The notes beneath the pieces are model-generated. The model was given only the letters and a program-made list of their open reading frames with translations. It ran no database searches and had not been told where the DNA came from. A program made the translations under genes and the position numbers. A stretch of DNA of 64,000 bases from Lentisphaerota bacterium (GTDB lineage: Bacteria > Verrucomicrobiota > Lentisphaeria > Victivallales > Victivallaceae): positions 82,205-146,204 of the forward strand of contig SUVW01000004.1 of the NCBI GenBank assembly GCA_015061815.1, given 5' to 3'. Shown one piece after another: positions 39,900-50,685 of this stretch; position 1 is the first letter of the stretch, and each line of letters starts with the position of its first letter.

Positions 39900-40344
39900 G
39901 TTCTTTCAGCGGTTGAACTGCAATAAAACTCTCCATCCGGGCAGATTCTGCGATATTCATGATCTCGTACAAAACTCCCGACGGCACATCCTTATCCGCC
40001 CGGATGACCAGAACCTTTTCCCGGTGGATATCCGTAAGCAATTCCCGGCGCAGCTGTGCCGCGTCTATATGCCGGTCACGGAAGTATATCCGGCACGGCA
40101 GTCCCGGTTTATCCGGCGGCGTGACCGATACGATCGCTTTGCCCAATCCCACTGCCTGCGGCACTTTTTCCGCCTGCGGCAAATTCACCCGGATACCGGA
40201 TATCCGCACCACCGACGAGGCCAGCAGCAGAAAAAATACCAGCAGAAAAAACAGATCAGCCAAAGCGATATACTGGCCGATACGCCACAATGGCCGCAGC
40301 CTTGTCCGGTAACGTTTGGCCCCGATTTGTCCGGAAAAATTCAT
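39874..40344 (-). CDS. ExbD/TolR-family proton-channel subunit
   Basis: 156 residues. Its single membrane helix carries the essential Asp (IALADLFFLLVFFLLLASS). It is followed by the ISGIRVNLPQAE junction and a periplasmic domain with VLVIRADKDVPSGVLYEIMNIA, all typical of ExbD/TolR. It works with the ExbB homologue to convert proton-motive force into movement of a TonB/TolA-type protein. The start overlaps the exbB stop by 4 nt (ATGA). Confidence 0.9.
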   Translation of the reverse strand: MNFSGQIGAKRYRTRLRPLWRIGQYIALADLFFLLVFFLLLASSVVRISGIRVNLPQAEKVPQAVGLGKAIVSVTPPDKPGLPCRIYFRDRHIDAAQLRRELLTDIHREKVLVIRADKDVPSGVLYEIMNIAESARMESFIAVQPLKEHAETRFVE

Positions 40345-40979
40345 TCATCCGCCTCCGGCATTTCCCCATTATTCTGACGTTCAAAAAATCCGGTCAATTC
40401 CAGTGCCGCTTTTTCCATATCCAAAGTCAACGCCTCCACCCGCATAGTCAGATAGGTATAACCGATATGACAGGGGATCGCCACAGTCAATCCGGCCGCC
40501 GTCGTCAACAGTGCTTTGGCCAGCGGCCCACCGATATCACCGGCGGAAAAGTATTCACTGGCCTGGATCGCCTCAAAGGCATCAAGCATTCCCAGAACGG
40601 TCCCCAACAGACCGAGCAGCATCGCCACATAACTCAATGTGCCAAACAGCGCGATATGCCTTTCCAGCTTCGGCAATTCATCCATCGCTGCATCATCAAC
40701 TGCAGTACGGATATCCACATCTCCCCGCTGCCTGGCAAGTATTCCGGCACTCAACAATCTTGCCACCGGTCCGGGAGTATTGTCACAAAGTGTCAATGCC
40801 TCAACCACACCATTGCGCTGAAGTACGTTGAATAATCCGCGCATCAACTCCCGGACACTGATTTCATCCCGGTGAAACTGAAAAACCTTCAACAGAAAAA
40901 TAAAGAGTGCCAGTACCGCACAAACCAATATTACCCACATCACCGGGCCGCCATCATCCATCAATTTGAAAAAAAACAT
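40341..40979 (-). CDS. ExbB/TolQ/MotA-family proton-channel subunit
   Basis: 212 residues with three membrane helices: one N-terminal (VMWVILVCAVLALFIFLLKV) and two in the conserved C-terminal channel region. That region shows LFGTLSYVAMLLGLLGTVLG and GGPLAKALLTTAAGLTVAIP, which line the ExbB pore. It forms the motor with ExbD downstream. It starts 1-2 bp after the TPR gene, so the TPR protein is probably part of the same machine, as in several TPR-ExbBD operons. Confidence 0.92.
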   Translation of the reverse strand: MFFFKLMDDGGPVMWVILVCAVLALFIFLLKVFQFHRDEISVRELMRGLFNVLQRNGVVEALTLCDNTPGPVARLLSAGILARQRGDVDIRTAVDDAAMDELPKLERHIALFGTLSYVAMLLGLLGTVLGMLDAFEAIQASEYFSAGDIGGPLAKALLTTAAGLTVAIPCHIGYTYLTMRVEALTLDMEKAALELTGFFERQNNGEMPEADE

Positions 40980-40981
40980 TT

Positions 40982-43567
40982 TTATCTCCGTTGTTTGAGC
41001 ATTTGTTTTCTGAAATTATCGCGGGCCTTACCCGTAAAATCATCATTCAGCAGAAGTTTTTCACACCTTTCCAACAATCTCAATCCCCGCTGAAGAGAAC
41101 CGTTTTCACCGCTGCTGACCAAAAGGCGCAATGCCGATTCACAACTGCGTATGCACCATAAACTTTCCGGAAGCACCCCCCGGCTGTTCATATCTACGGC
41201 AATATAAATCGCTTTTTCATACGCCGCCAACGCTTTGACATTGTCTCCGGCGTGTTCCAGCGCGATCCCGTTTTTAACTGCCGCTTCCAAGCGGATCTGA
41301 TCAAATTTACTGACGGAAGACAACTTCTCAAACCTCTCTGCCGCCCCGGCAACCACCGCCGTATCCAAAGGTGATTTCCCGGCCAATTCACAATCTCCGG
41401 CCCGTATCAAAGCTATATCGCTCTGATAACTGTACGGTTGAACAGCCGCACTTTGCAGAAAAAGATGCCGCGCTCCGGAAAAATCCCCCTGCCGGAAACA
41501 TATTTCCGCTGAACGCATCATGCTCTCTGCTGCCAGTGATTTATCCGGAGAACGGAACATCCCGGACAAAATCCTCCGGGCACCGGCAGAATCACCGGTC
41601 TTATCCAGAAATACCGCATGCATCAAGGCCGCTTCTCCGGCATATTTCGTTCCGGAAAAATTTTTCTCAACCAACTGCAGATCCCGGATCACCGGAACAA
41701 AATCTCCTTTCATCGCCCCGTCAGCAGCCTGCCGCAGCACCAGTACTGCGAACGCTTCACTGCCCGGATAAACCGTCCGCAGGATATCTGCCGCTTTGGC
41801 TGACATTTCCGCATCATTGACCGGATCAAAAAGATCAACTGCCATAAACAGTGCTTCCGGAGCTTTTTCATAGCCGGGATACTTTACAGCACTGCTGAAA
41901 AATTCATTGGCGGCCCGGCGGAAATCATTGTTGCGATAAGACATCAGAGCCTTTTTGAATGAGGCCATCCCGACGTATTTTTCTGATCCGGTATCCTCTG
42001 ACTCCTGATAATACTGCCGCGCCCGGGCATACACAAATGAATCCGCCAGCAAATCCCCCAACGCCAGTTTTGCACCGGCTTTGTACTCCGGAACAGTCGA
42101 TTTTTCCAACATTTGTGCGTATTCTCTGATCCGGGCGGCATCTCCCCGCCTTATATAGAACTCCAACAGCAGCATGGAACTTTTTTCCAGATCCCGGCTG
42201 CGCCCGGAGAGTCCGGCATATTCACGCGCGCTCAACAACTCTTTCCCGGCCAATTCATATTTCCCGTTTTTTTCCAGATACGCCGCATATCTGCTCTGCC
42301 ACAAAAGCCGGTCAGAAGTACCGGTACGCTCAAAAATCTGCCGGTTGAGCTTTTCCAGCTGCGAAAAATCTCTGGTCATCTCTGCGCAGGCTATCGCTCC
42401 GGCGATTGCTTCCAGCGACTTGGCTTCCGGAAGCTTCTGCTCCTGCAAAAAGGTAAATAATTCAAATGAAGCGGTATAAGACTTCAGCCGGTAAAGATCT
42501 GCCGCCGTATCAAACAGCTCATCCACCCGCTGCGGATCATCCGGATAAGAACGCCAGTAGTTCCGGGCCTCTTCCACCACACCGGTCCCCCCGGCAGCTG
42601 CCAATGTGTCGATCAACTGCCGGTGCAATTCCCGCCGGTCGGACGGAACAGACACAAAACTCATCGCTTGACGCCAGGCGGCCGCAGCAAATTCATGATC
42701 CCGGGCTTCCGCCGCTGCTTCAGCAGCTCTGGAAAATAATTCAACCGCCCGGGGATGCAGCTGCACCGGAATCTTTTCCACAAAAATACTCTGATTTTTT
42801 TTCAAATTCTGATATTTGCCGTTGACCGCTTCCAGCAGATACTGCAGCAGTTCGACATTGATATTGCGTTTATCCGCAGGTATTTCCGCCAGAACAGTTG
42901 CCGCTTCGCTTTTTCTGCCCAACCGGATCAAAGCATATCCGGCTTCGGCAGAAGCATAAAATTTCCATGGAGAATCCGGACGGGCGATCAACCGCCCGGT
43001 CAAACGGTAAGCTTCAGCGGCCCTGCCGGAACGCAGGGCCTCGCCGGCTTCAGTCAGTGCTGACGGCACACACAACTCCCCGGTACGGCCGGAAACCCGC
43101 AAAAACAATTCGCATGCTTCACTCATCCGCCCGGTTTTCATGTACAGCACCGCCAAACTGAAAAGTCTGGCATCTTCCGAATGATTATCACACGTCGCCG
43201 CCGTCAGCAGAACTTTTTCCGCTTCAGCGTATTGCCCACCGGCAGCCAGTGCCTCGCCGCGCAACACGTCGACCGGATATGCCGGATAACGGCGGCTGAA
43301 TTCAGCCAACAACTGCAACGCCTCACTGCTTTTCTGGTCATGCAAATAAGCGGTGATCAGATTCAAAGCTGCCGAACGCCATAATTCTGTATCTTTTGTC
43401 CGGTCCGCACTCCGTAAAACCAGCTCATAACTCCCGATCGCATTGCGGTAATCCCCGGCGTAAAATGCTTCATCGCCGAGCCGGTATTCTGTGACCGCAT
43501 CAGCATAAAGCACCCCTGCCGTCATCACTGCGGCAGTAAACAGCAACCGGTGTACGAGTTCTTTCAC
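40982..43567 (-). CDS. Large periplasmic tetratricopeptide-repeat protein
   Basis: 861 residues with a signal peptide (cleavage likely after YADA near residue 24) and TPR-type helix pairs over almost the whole length, for example YRLGDEAFYAGDYRNAIGSY, LAAGGQYAEAEKVLLTAAT and KALMSYRNNDFRRAANEFF. No catalytic domain is seen. It lies 12 bp after recA and just before exbB. TPR proteins beside ExbB/ExbD are expected to act as periplasmic scaffolds, similar in idea to CpoB of the Tol system. Confidence 0.8.
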   Translation of the reverse strand: MKELVHRLLFTAAVMTAGVLYADAVTEYRLGDEAFYAGDYRNAIGSYELVLRSADRTKDTELWRSAALNLITAYLHDQKSSEALQLLAEFSRRYPAYPVDVLRGEALAAGGQYAEAEKVLLTAATCDNHSEDARLFSLAVLYMKTGRMSEACELFLRVSGRTGELCVPSALTEAGEALRSGRAAEAYRLTGRLIARPDSPWKFYASAEAGYALIRLGRKSEAATVLAEIPADKRNINVELLQYLLEAVNGKYQNLKKNQSIFVEKIPVQLHPRAVELFSRAAEAAAEARDHEFAAAAWRQAMSFVSVPSDRRELHRQLIDTLAAAGGTGVVEEARNYWRSYPDDPQRVDELFDTAADLYRLKSYTASFELFTFLQEQKLPEAKSLEAIAGAIACAEMTRDFSQLEKLNRQIFERTGTSDRLLWQSRYAAYLEKNGKYELAGKELLSAREYAGLSGRSRDLEKSSMLLLEFYIRRGDAARIREYAQMLEKSTVPEYKAGAKLALGDLLADSFVYARARQYYQESEDTGSEKYVGMASFKKALMSYRNNDFRRAANEFFSSAVKYPGYEKAPEALFMAVDLFDPVNDAEMSAKAADILRTVYPGSEAFAVLVLRQAADGAMKGDFVPVIRDLQLVEKNFSGTKYAGEAALMHAVFLDKTGDSAGARRILSGMFRSPDKSLAAESMMRSAEICFRQGDFSGARHLFLQSAAVQPYSYQSDIALIRAGDCELAGKSPLDTAVVAGAAERFEKLSSVSKFDQIRLEAAVKNGIALEHAGDNVKALAAYEKAIYIAVDMNSRGVLPESLWCIRSCESALRLLVSSGENGSLQRGLRLLERCEKLLLNDDFTGKARDNFRKQMLKQRR

Positions 43568-43579
43568 AGAGTCAATCCC

Positions 43580-44653
43580 TCAACCTTGAACACCATCTCC
43601 GGAACCGGCGGGATTATCCGTTTTTTTAACCGTCGACGCCGACTTGGCCGCCGCGATCTGTTCCTTTATGCGGTCATTGATTTTCTGCTGCAATTCCGGA
43701 TTGTCGGCAAGGAGCTGTTTGGTCTGATCCCGTCCCTGCCCAAGCTGTTCACCATCAAAACTGAACCATGAACCGCGCTTTTCCACAATACCCATATCTG
43801 TGGCCACATCCAAAATCGAACCGGTACGGCTGATACCTTCATTATACATGATATCGAATTCCGCGACCTTGAATGGAGGTGCCATTTTGTTTTTGATAAC
43901 CTTCACCCGGGCCCGGTTGCCGGTAACAGCATCACCGACTTTGATCGCCGTCGATTTGCGGATGTCCATCCGCACCGAAGCGTAAAATTTCAATGCATTT
44001 CCACCGGGGGTGGTTTCCGGATTGCCGTACATGACCCCGATCTTTTCCCGGATCTGGTTGGTGAATATGACACAGGTCTTGCTCTTGCTGGCCGCGCCGG
44101 TGAGCTTGCGCAACGCCTGCGACATCAAACGGGCCTGCAGACCGACATGGGAATCGCCCATCTGCCCCTCGATTTCAGCCCGGGGAACCAGTGCCGCCAC
44201 CGAGTCAACGACCAGCACATCCAGTGAATTGCTCCGGATAAGCGCATCGGCGATATTCAAAGCATCTTCACCGCAATCCGGCTGGGAAACGACCAGTTTA
44301 TCCACATCCACTCCGATCTTGGCAGCATACGCCGGATCAAGCGCATGTTCCACATCAATGATTGCAGCATTTCCCCCGGCAGCCTGCGCATTGGCAATAA
44401 CATGCAGACACAAAGTGGTCTTACCGCTGGATTCCGGCCCGAAGATCTCAACGATACGGCCTTTGGGCAAACCGTAAATACCCAGCGCGATATCCAGTGA
44501 CATACTGCCGGTGCTGATGACCGGCACATCCGTTACAGCCGCGTTGGCTCCCAGGCGCATAATGGTGCCTTTGCCGAATTCTTTTTCGATCTGACTGATC
44601 GCCAGAAGCAAACTTTTCTCTTTATCCACTGCCGGGATATCTTTATCTGCCAT
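43580..44653 (-). CDS. recA: Recombinase RecA
   Basis: 357 residues. ATP-dependent strand exchange and SOS coprotease. Walker [10 protein letters not shown] (72-80), Walker [21 protein letters not shown], the signature [18 protein letters not shown]2-loop [20 protein letters not shown] and [14 protein letters not shown]. Within [16 protein letters not shown], Cys replaces the common Thr of QPDTGEQAL. The C-terminus is Lys/Ser-rich rather than strongly acidic. It is 29 bp after gyrB; I see no LexA box upstream, so SOS control is not evident. Confidence 0.99.
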   Translation of the reverse strand: MADKDIPAVDKEKSLLLAISQIEKEFGKGTIMRLGANAAVTDVPVISTGSMSLDIALGIYGLPKGRIVEIFGPESSGKTTLCLHVIANAQAAGGNAAIIDVEHALDPAYAAKIGVDVDKLVVSQPDCGEDALNIADALIRSNSLDVLVVDSVAALVPRAEIEGQMGDSHVGLQARLMSQALRKLTGAASKSKTCVIFTNQIREKIGVMYGNPETTPGGNALKFYASVRMDIRKSTAIKVGDAVTGNRARVKVIKNKMAPPFKVAEFDIMYNEGISRTGSILDVATDMGIVEKRGSWFSFDGEQLGQGRDQTKQLLADNPELQQKINDRIKEQIAAAKSASTVKKTDNPAGSGDGVQG

Positions 44654-44682
44654 GCTCTTTTCCTCGCTTTCTGTATCTGTCG

Positions 44683-47148
<2,466 letters not shown>

Positions 47149-47178
47149 TTAAATTTATATTTAAATTTACACGCTCTT

Positions 47179-47207
47179 ACAATACACCCCAAACGGCAAA
47201 AATTCAA
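47179..47207 (-). promoter_or_regulatory. Promoter of gyrB-recA
   Basis: Minus-strand -35 TTGAAT (47202-47207), 17-bp spacer, -10 TATTGT (47179-47184). It lies about 50 bp before the gyrB ATG, in the 204-bp gap after the epimerase gene. Confidence 0.6.
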
Positions 47208-47331
47208 GCTGTTTTTCCTGTCCCCGCCCATAAAAATGCACACTTATTTTCCCGGAACAAATTCCGCCCCTGAATTTTTGCTCAAAGAGGCGATTTTTGC
47301 AGTTCAAAGAGGGCATCTGCGCCGCTGATGA

Positions 47332-48231
47332 TCAAATTCCGGCGGAAAGACGTAAAGCTTCTGTAAAGGAAAATTTCCCGCTGCAGTACCCCTTTTCGCG
47401 GGCGAAAGTGATATCCGGCACATAGGGCTGCGGCTGCTTTCCGGGTTCCGGGGACATAAGGATTTTCACCGGCACTCCGGGGGCAAGGGTATCGGCAACG
47501 ATGCGGGCAAGTTCTGCGATGGAAACAGCCTGATCACTGCCCACATTGCAGACGGTCCGGTCAGGGCCGCGCTCCAGAAGGTTGAAGAGCCATGATACCA
47601 GGTCATCAGCATAGAGATAAGAGCGCAGAGGAGTGCCGTCACCATTGACAATGATCTCTTTACCGGCCAGTGCATCCCGGATGAAATTGCCGATGGCGAA
47701 GTGGATATCCCGGGGCAGATATTTCCCGGTGAAAGCAAAACAGCGGGCGCAGACAGCAGGTATTCCGGAAGAAAAACACAAATTTTCCGCTTCAAGCTTG
47801 GCCTTTCCGTAAACTGTTACCGGATCGCAGGAAGCAGATTCCGGCACACGGGGAACTTTCTGTCTGCCGTAAACCGCCCCGGAACTGATGAAAAGCAGTT
47901 TTTTCACCCCGCATTGACGGGCGATCTTCAGCGAGTGACGTGTGCCGTCAAGGATGATCGAATGCATCTCCTCATCCGGAACAGCCGTCGAAGCCGGAGT
48001 CGCTCCGAGGATCATCGCATCAAAAGTACCGCTTACGGAAAAATCCCGGACGTCACCGGCAATGAATGTTACTTGCGGCAGATGAGCAAATTCGGGGAAA
48101 TCACACAGAAATTTCCCGGGATCTCTGGAAAGAATGGTGAAATCATAACCGGTCAATTCCTCTCTTTTGACCATATCCAGAATACTTTTTCCGAAAAATC
48201 CGGTCCCGCCGGTAAGCAATATTTTTTTCAT
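47332..48231 (-). CDS. NAD-dependent epimerase/dehydratase (extended SDR)
   Basis: 299 residues from MKKILLTGGTGFFGKS. The nucleotide motif is GGTGFFG, the catalytic Ser is in LLFISSGAVYG and the YxxxK pair is in PVTVYGKAKLEAEN. C-terminal RSYLYADDLVSWLFNLLE is typical of nucleotide-sugar SDRs. It may be a 4-ketoreductase or epimerase finishing the CDP-deoxysugar made upstream; the exact reaction is unknown. The frame extends to 48408 but the extension lacks similarity and crosses a structured spacer. Last gene of the minus-strand surface-sugar cluster. Confidence 0.85.
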   Translation of the reverse strand: MKKILLTGGTGFFGKSILDMVKREELTGYDFTILSRDPGKFLCDFPEFAHLPQVTFIAGDVRDFSVSGTFDAMILGATPASTAVPDEEMHSIILDGTRHSLKIARQCGVKKLLFISSGAVYGRQKVPRVPESASCDPVTVYGKAKLEAENLCFSSGIPAVCARCFAFTGKYLPRDIHFAIGNFIRDALAGKEIIVNGDGTPLRSYLYADDLVSWLFNLLERGPDRTVCNVGSDQAVSIAELARIVADTLAPGVPVKILMSPEPGKQPQPYVPDITFAREKGYCSGKFSFTEALRLSAGI

Positions 48232-48297
48232 TTTTTTGTTTCCCCGAACCCCATATCTTTTTACAAAAACTTTTAAACTCAAAATACGGTATTTTAC

Positions 48298-48351
48298 AAC
48301 GCCAGTCTCTGCCTCGCTGATATTTCGCCGCTTATGGCGGCGACAGGCGTT
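48298..48351 (-). other. Nested hairpin in the leader of the epimerase gene
   Basis: Outer arms AACGCC (48298-48303) and GGCGTT (48346-48351) enclose inner arms TCGCCGC (48325-48331) and GCGGCGA (48337-48343) with a 5-nt loop. It lies in the 243-bp gap between the GT2 gene and the epimerase gene, the longest gap inside this cluster. The function is unknown. Confidence 0.45.
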
Positions 48352-48439
48352 CCGCCGCTTGATCACGTCCGGATAAGCACCCGGCAGCAAATTTTTATTT
48401 TTCTCCAAACTCCTGTTACAAAAAATCCCGCTTTTTTTG

Positions 48440-48471
48440 AAAAAGGCTGGGGGTTCGGGGGAAGCTCCCAG
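48440..48471 (-). terminator. Intrinsic terminator after the GT2 glycosyltransferase gene
   Basis: Minus strand: CTGGG (48467-48471) and CCCAG (48447-48451) around a C-rich loop, followed by CC and TTTTT. It starts within a few bases of the GT2 stop codon and would separate that gene from the epimerase gene. Confidence 0.5.
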
Positions 48472-48474
48472 AAA

Positions 48475-49425
48475 TCATTCATCGAAATTGATGCGTTCTT
48501 CCTCGATGACCAGCGGTTTATTTTTGACTTGAGTATAGATTGCCCCGATATATTCGCCGAGAATACCGATAAAGATGAGTTGGATGGCGGAGAAGAAAAA
48601 GAGGCCGATGACCAGAGGGGCCATACCGACTTGAAAGTCATCCCAGTTGCAGAGTTTGTAGATGAAGTAACCAAGAGCGACCAGCAGGCTTAAAAAGGCG
48701 ATGAAAAAGCCGGAAAAGACCGCCAATCGCAAAGGCAGTTTGGTATGATTGACGAAGCCGGTCATGGCGTAGTCGTAGTAGCTGAAAAAGTTATATGAAC
48801 TTCTGCCGCCCTTACGTTTTTCTTGAGTAAAGGTGACTTCGCAGCGTTTGAAGCCGATTTCGGAAACAAGTCCCCGGAAATAGGGATAGGGGTCATTGAA
48901 TTTTTTGAGAGCGACCATAAAACAACGGTCATAAAGTCCGAAGCCGGTAAAGTTGGAAATTAATTCGGTATCGGAACATTTTTTCAAGAGCCAGTAATAA
49001 AACTTGCGGACAGCGAAAATTAACGGGGATTCTTTGGATTTCTCCTTGACGGCACAGACTACTTTGAAACCATCTTCCCACTTGCCGATCAATTCCGGGA
49101 TCAATTCCGGAGGCTCCTGCAAATCGGAACAAATCGGAATAACCGCATCAGCATCGGCGGAAAGAATACTGTTGAATCCGGAACGTGTGGCGCCGAAATT
49201 ATTGGCATTGAGAATAACTTTGATCCGTTTATCTTTTCCGGCAATTTCCCGGAGGATCTGGCGGCTGTTGTCAGTTGAACAGTTATCTTCGAGAATGATC
49301 TGCCAGTCGTACTTATCCGATACTTTATCCAACACTGCCGCGCAACGGGTGTAAAATTCCGCCAGATTGGCAGATTCGTTGTAGCACGAGGAAACGATAC
49401 ATATCTTTTTTTTACAATTTGCCAT
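48475..49425 (-). CDS. Family 2 glycosyltransferase, polyprenyl-phosphate type (DPM1/GtrB-like)
   Basis: 316 residues. The GT-A domain begins ICIVSSCYNESANLAEFY and contains WQIILEDNCSTDNSRQIL and ICSDLQEPPELI (DxD-like metal region). FTQEKRKGGRSSYNFFSYYDYAM is diagnostic of the DPM1/GtrB/ArnC branch. Two C-terminal membrane helices follow (LAVFSGFFIAFLSLLVALGY and a second near 265-290). It likely transfers a sugar to undecaprenyl phosphate or to a lipid-linked glycan. It sits 12 bp after the methyltransferase gene in the sugar cluster. Confidence 0.88.
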   Translation of the reverse strand: MANCKKKICIVSSCYNESANLAEFYTRCAAVLDKVSDKYDWQIILEDNCSTDNSRQILREIAGKDKRIKVILNANNFGATRSGFNSILSADADAVIPICSDLQEPPELIPELIGKWEDGFKVVCAVKEKSKESPLIFAVRKFYYWLLKKCSDTELISNFTGFGLYDRCFMVALKKFNDPYPYFRGLVSEIGFKRCEVTFTQEKRKGGRSSYNFFSYYDYAMTGFVNHTKLPLRLAVFSGFFIAFLSLLVALGYFIYKLCNWDDFQVGMAPLVIGLFFFSAIQLIFIGILGEYIGAIYTQVKNKPLVIEEERINFDE

Positions 49426-49437
49426 AATCTGATATAA

Positions 49438-50586
49438 CTATTTTAAGATTATACACTTACCTACAAAACCCATAACGGCTAATTCATCGGCGATCATATC
49501 CTGATAAAGCACCGAAGTTATCACCACAACCGTATTTTTACTGTTGAAATCCAGCAAATATTCCGGCGGGTACACTTTTTTACCGCCAATGACTTCCATC
49601 TGTTTCGCAGGATTTTTGTCCAACAGATACAAATCTTTGCACCGGTCAAAAACTCCCGACAACAGTAAATTTTCAGCGTATGCTCCGATGCCCCACAGAA
49701 AAACCTGGTCGTAATTGAATATTTCCGGGGGAACGGAAACTTTTTTCTCGGAACATTTGCGAATGTATTCATCCACCGAAGATAATGCGGATTCCCGTTT
49801 GAATACCCCAATGATATCCCGATGGAATTTTACCGGTCCGATGCAGGGATTCTCTGAAACCTGCAAAATCTGCGGCACAAAAGAAAATATGGAACAAAGT
49901 TTTTTCAGTGTACTTACAGTAAAGTGGTTTATATGTTCCCGATCAAAATAGTAAAAAGGCGCATTTGTATACCGGTAATATGAATCTGCATCCGGAACTC
50001 CCAGCATCAACAAGCCACCATCTGCGAGGTGGGAAACGAAAAGTTCCATCATTTGCCGTGGATCCGGCAGATGCTCCAAAACAGCATGCGCAATAATCAG
50101 ATCAAATTTTTTACCAGCCAGCTGCTCCCAATCCGGGAAAGCATTAATACCGCCGGAACAGAGATTTTTCACGCAGCTGACAGACGGTTCGACCGCCCAG
50201 AGATCGTGAAATCCGTGCTGATCAAGGACTTTTAAAAGTCCACCTTTGCCGCAACCGACTTCAAGGATGGAATTTTCCGGAGACAAAAAAGGTTGGAGCA
50301 GTTTAACATAGCTTTCCCAAACGAGAGATTCTTCGGCAGATAAACCACCGCCGCCAACCTGATTTTCATCCGCATACTTGCCACATTGCTGATAATAAGC
50401 ATTGAAAACGGATTCCGGTTCGGAAAAATTATTGTAGATCATAGAACATGTTTGACAACGTACGATATCATAATGAAGCGGCAGACCGTTATTACCGCAA
50501 TAATTCATTTCCGCAAGCAGGAAAGCGTGATGATTGAAACATACTGGACATTTTCTCAATGTCAAAAATAAATCTTTTTCACTCAT
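49438..50586 (-). CDS. SAM-dependent methyltransferase, deoxysugar C-methyltransferase type
   Basis: 382 residues in three parts. An N-terminal zinc-binding segment has four Cys (RKCPVCFNHHA and VRCQTCSMIYNN), as in Methyltransf_13. A class I SAM domain has ILEVGCGKGGLLKVL and IIAHAVLEHLPDP. A C-terminal domain (VFLWGIGAYAENLLLSGVF) resembles Methyltransf_14. This build is known from TylC3/NovU-like enzymes that C-methylate keto-deoxysugars. A CDP-4-keto-deoxysugar from RfbG/RfbH is a plausible substrate. Confidence 0.75.
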   Translation of the reverse strand: MSEKDLFLTLRKCPVCFNHHAFLLAEMNYCGNNGLPLHYDIVRCQTCSMIYNNFSEPESVFNAYYQQCGKYADENQVGGGGLSAEESLVWESYVKLLQPFLSPENSILEVGCGKGGLLKVLDQHGFHDLWAVEPSVSCVKNLCSGGINAFPDWEQLAGKKFDLIIAHAVLEHLPDPRQMMELFVSHLADGGLLMLGVPDADSYYRYTNAPFYYFDREHINHFTVSTLKKLCSIFSFVPQILQVSENPCIGPVKFHRDIIGVFKRESALSSVDEYIRKCSEKKVSVPPEIFNYDQVFLWGIGAYAENLLLSGVFDRCKDLYLLDKNPAKQMEVIGGKKVYPPEYLLDFNSKNTVVVITSVLYQDMIADELAVMGFVGKCIILK

Positions 50587-50685
50587 AATGATAATATCCT
50601 ATTCCCCGCTCTAATTTTTTCATTATCTGTTAACATAGTTTTTCACAGCTTGCAATCCATCTTGAGCGGCAATTAAACATCTATA

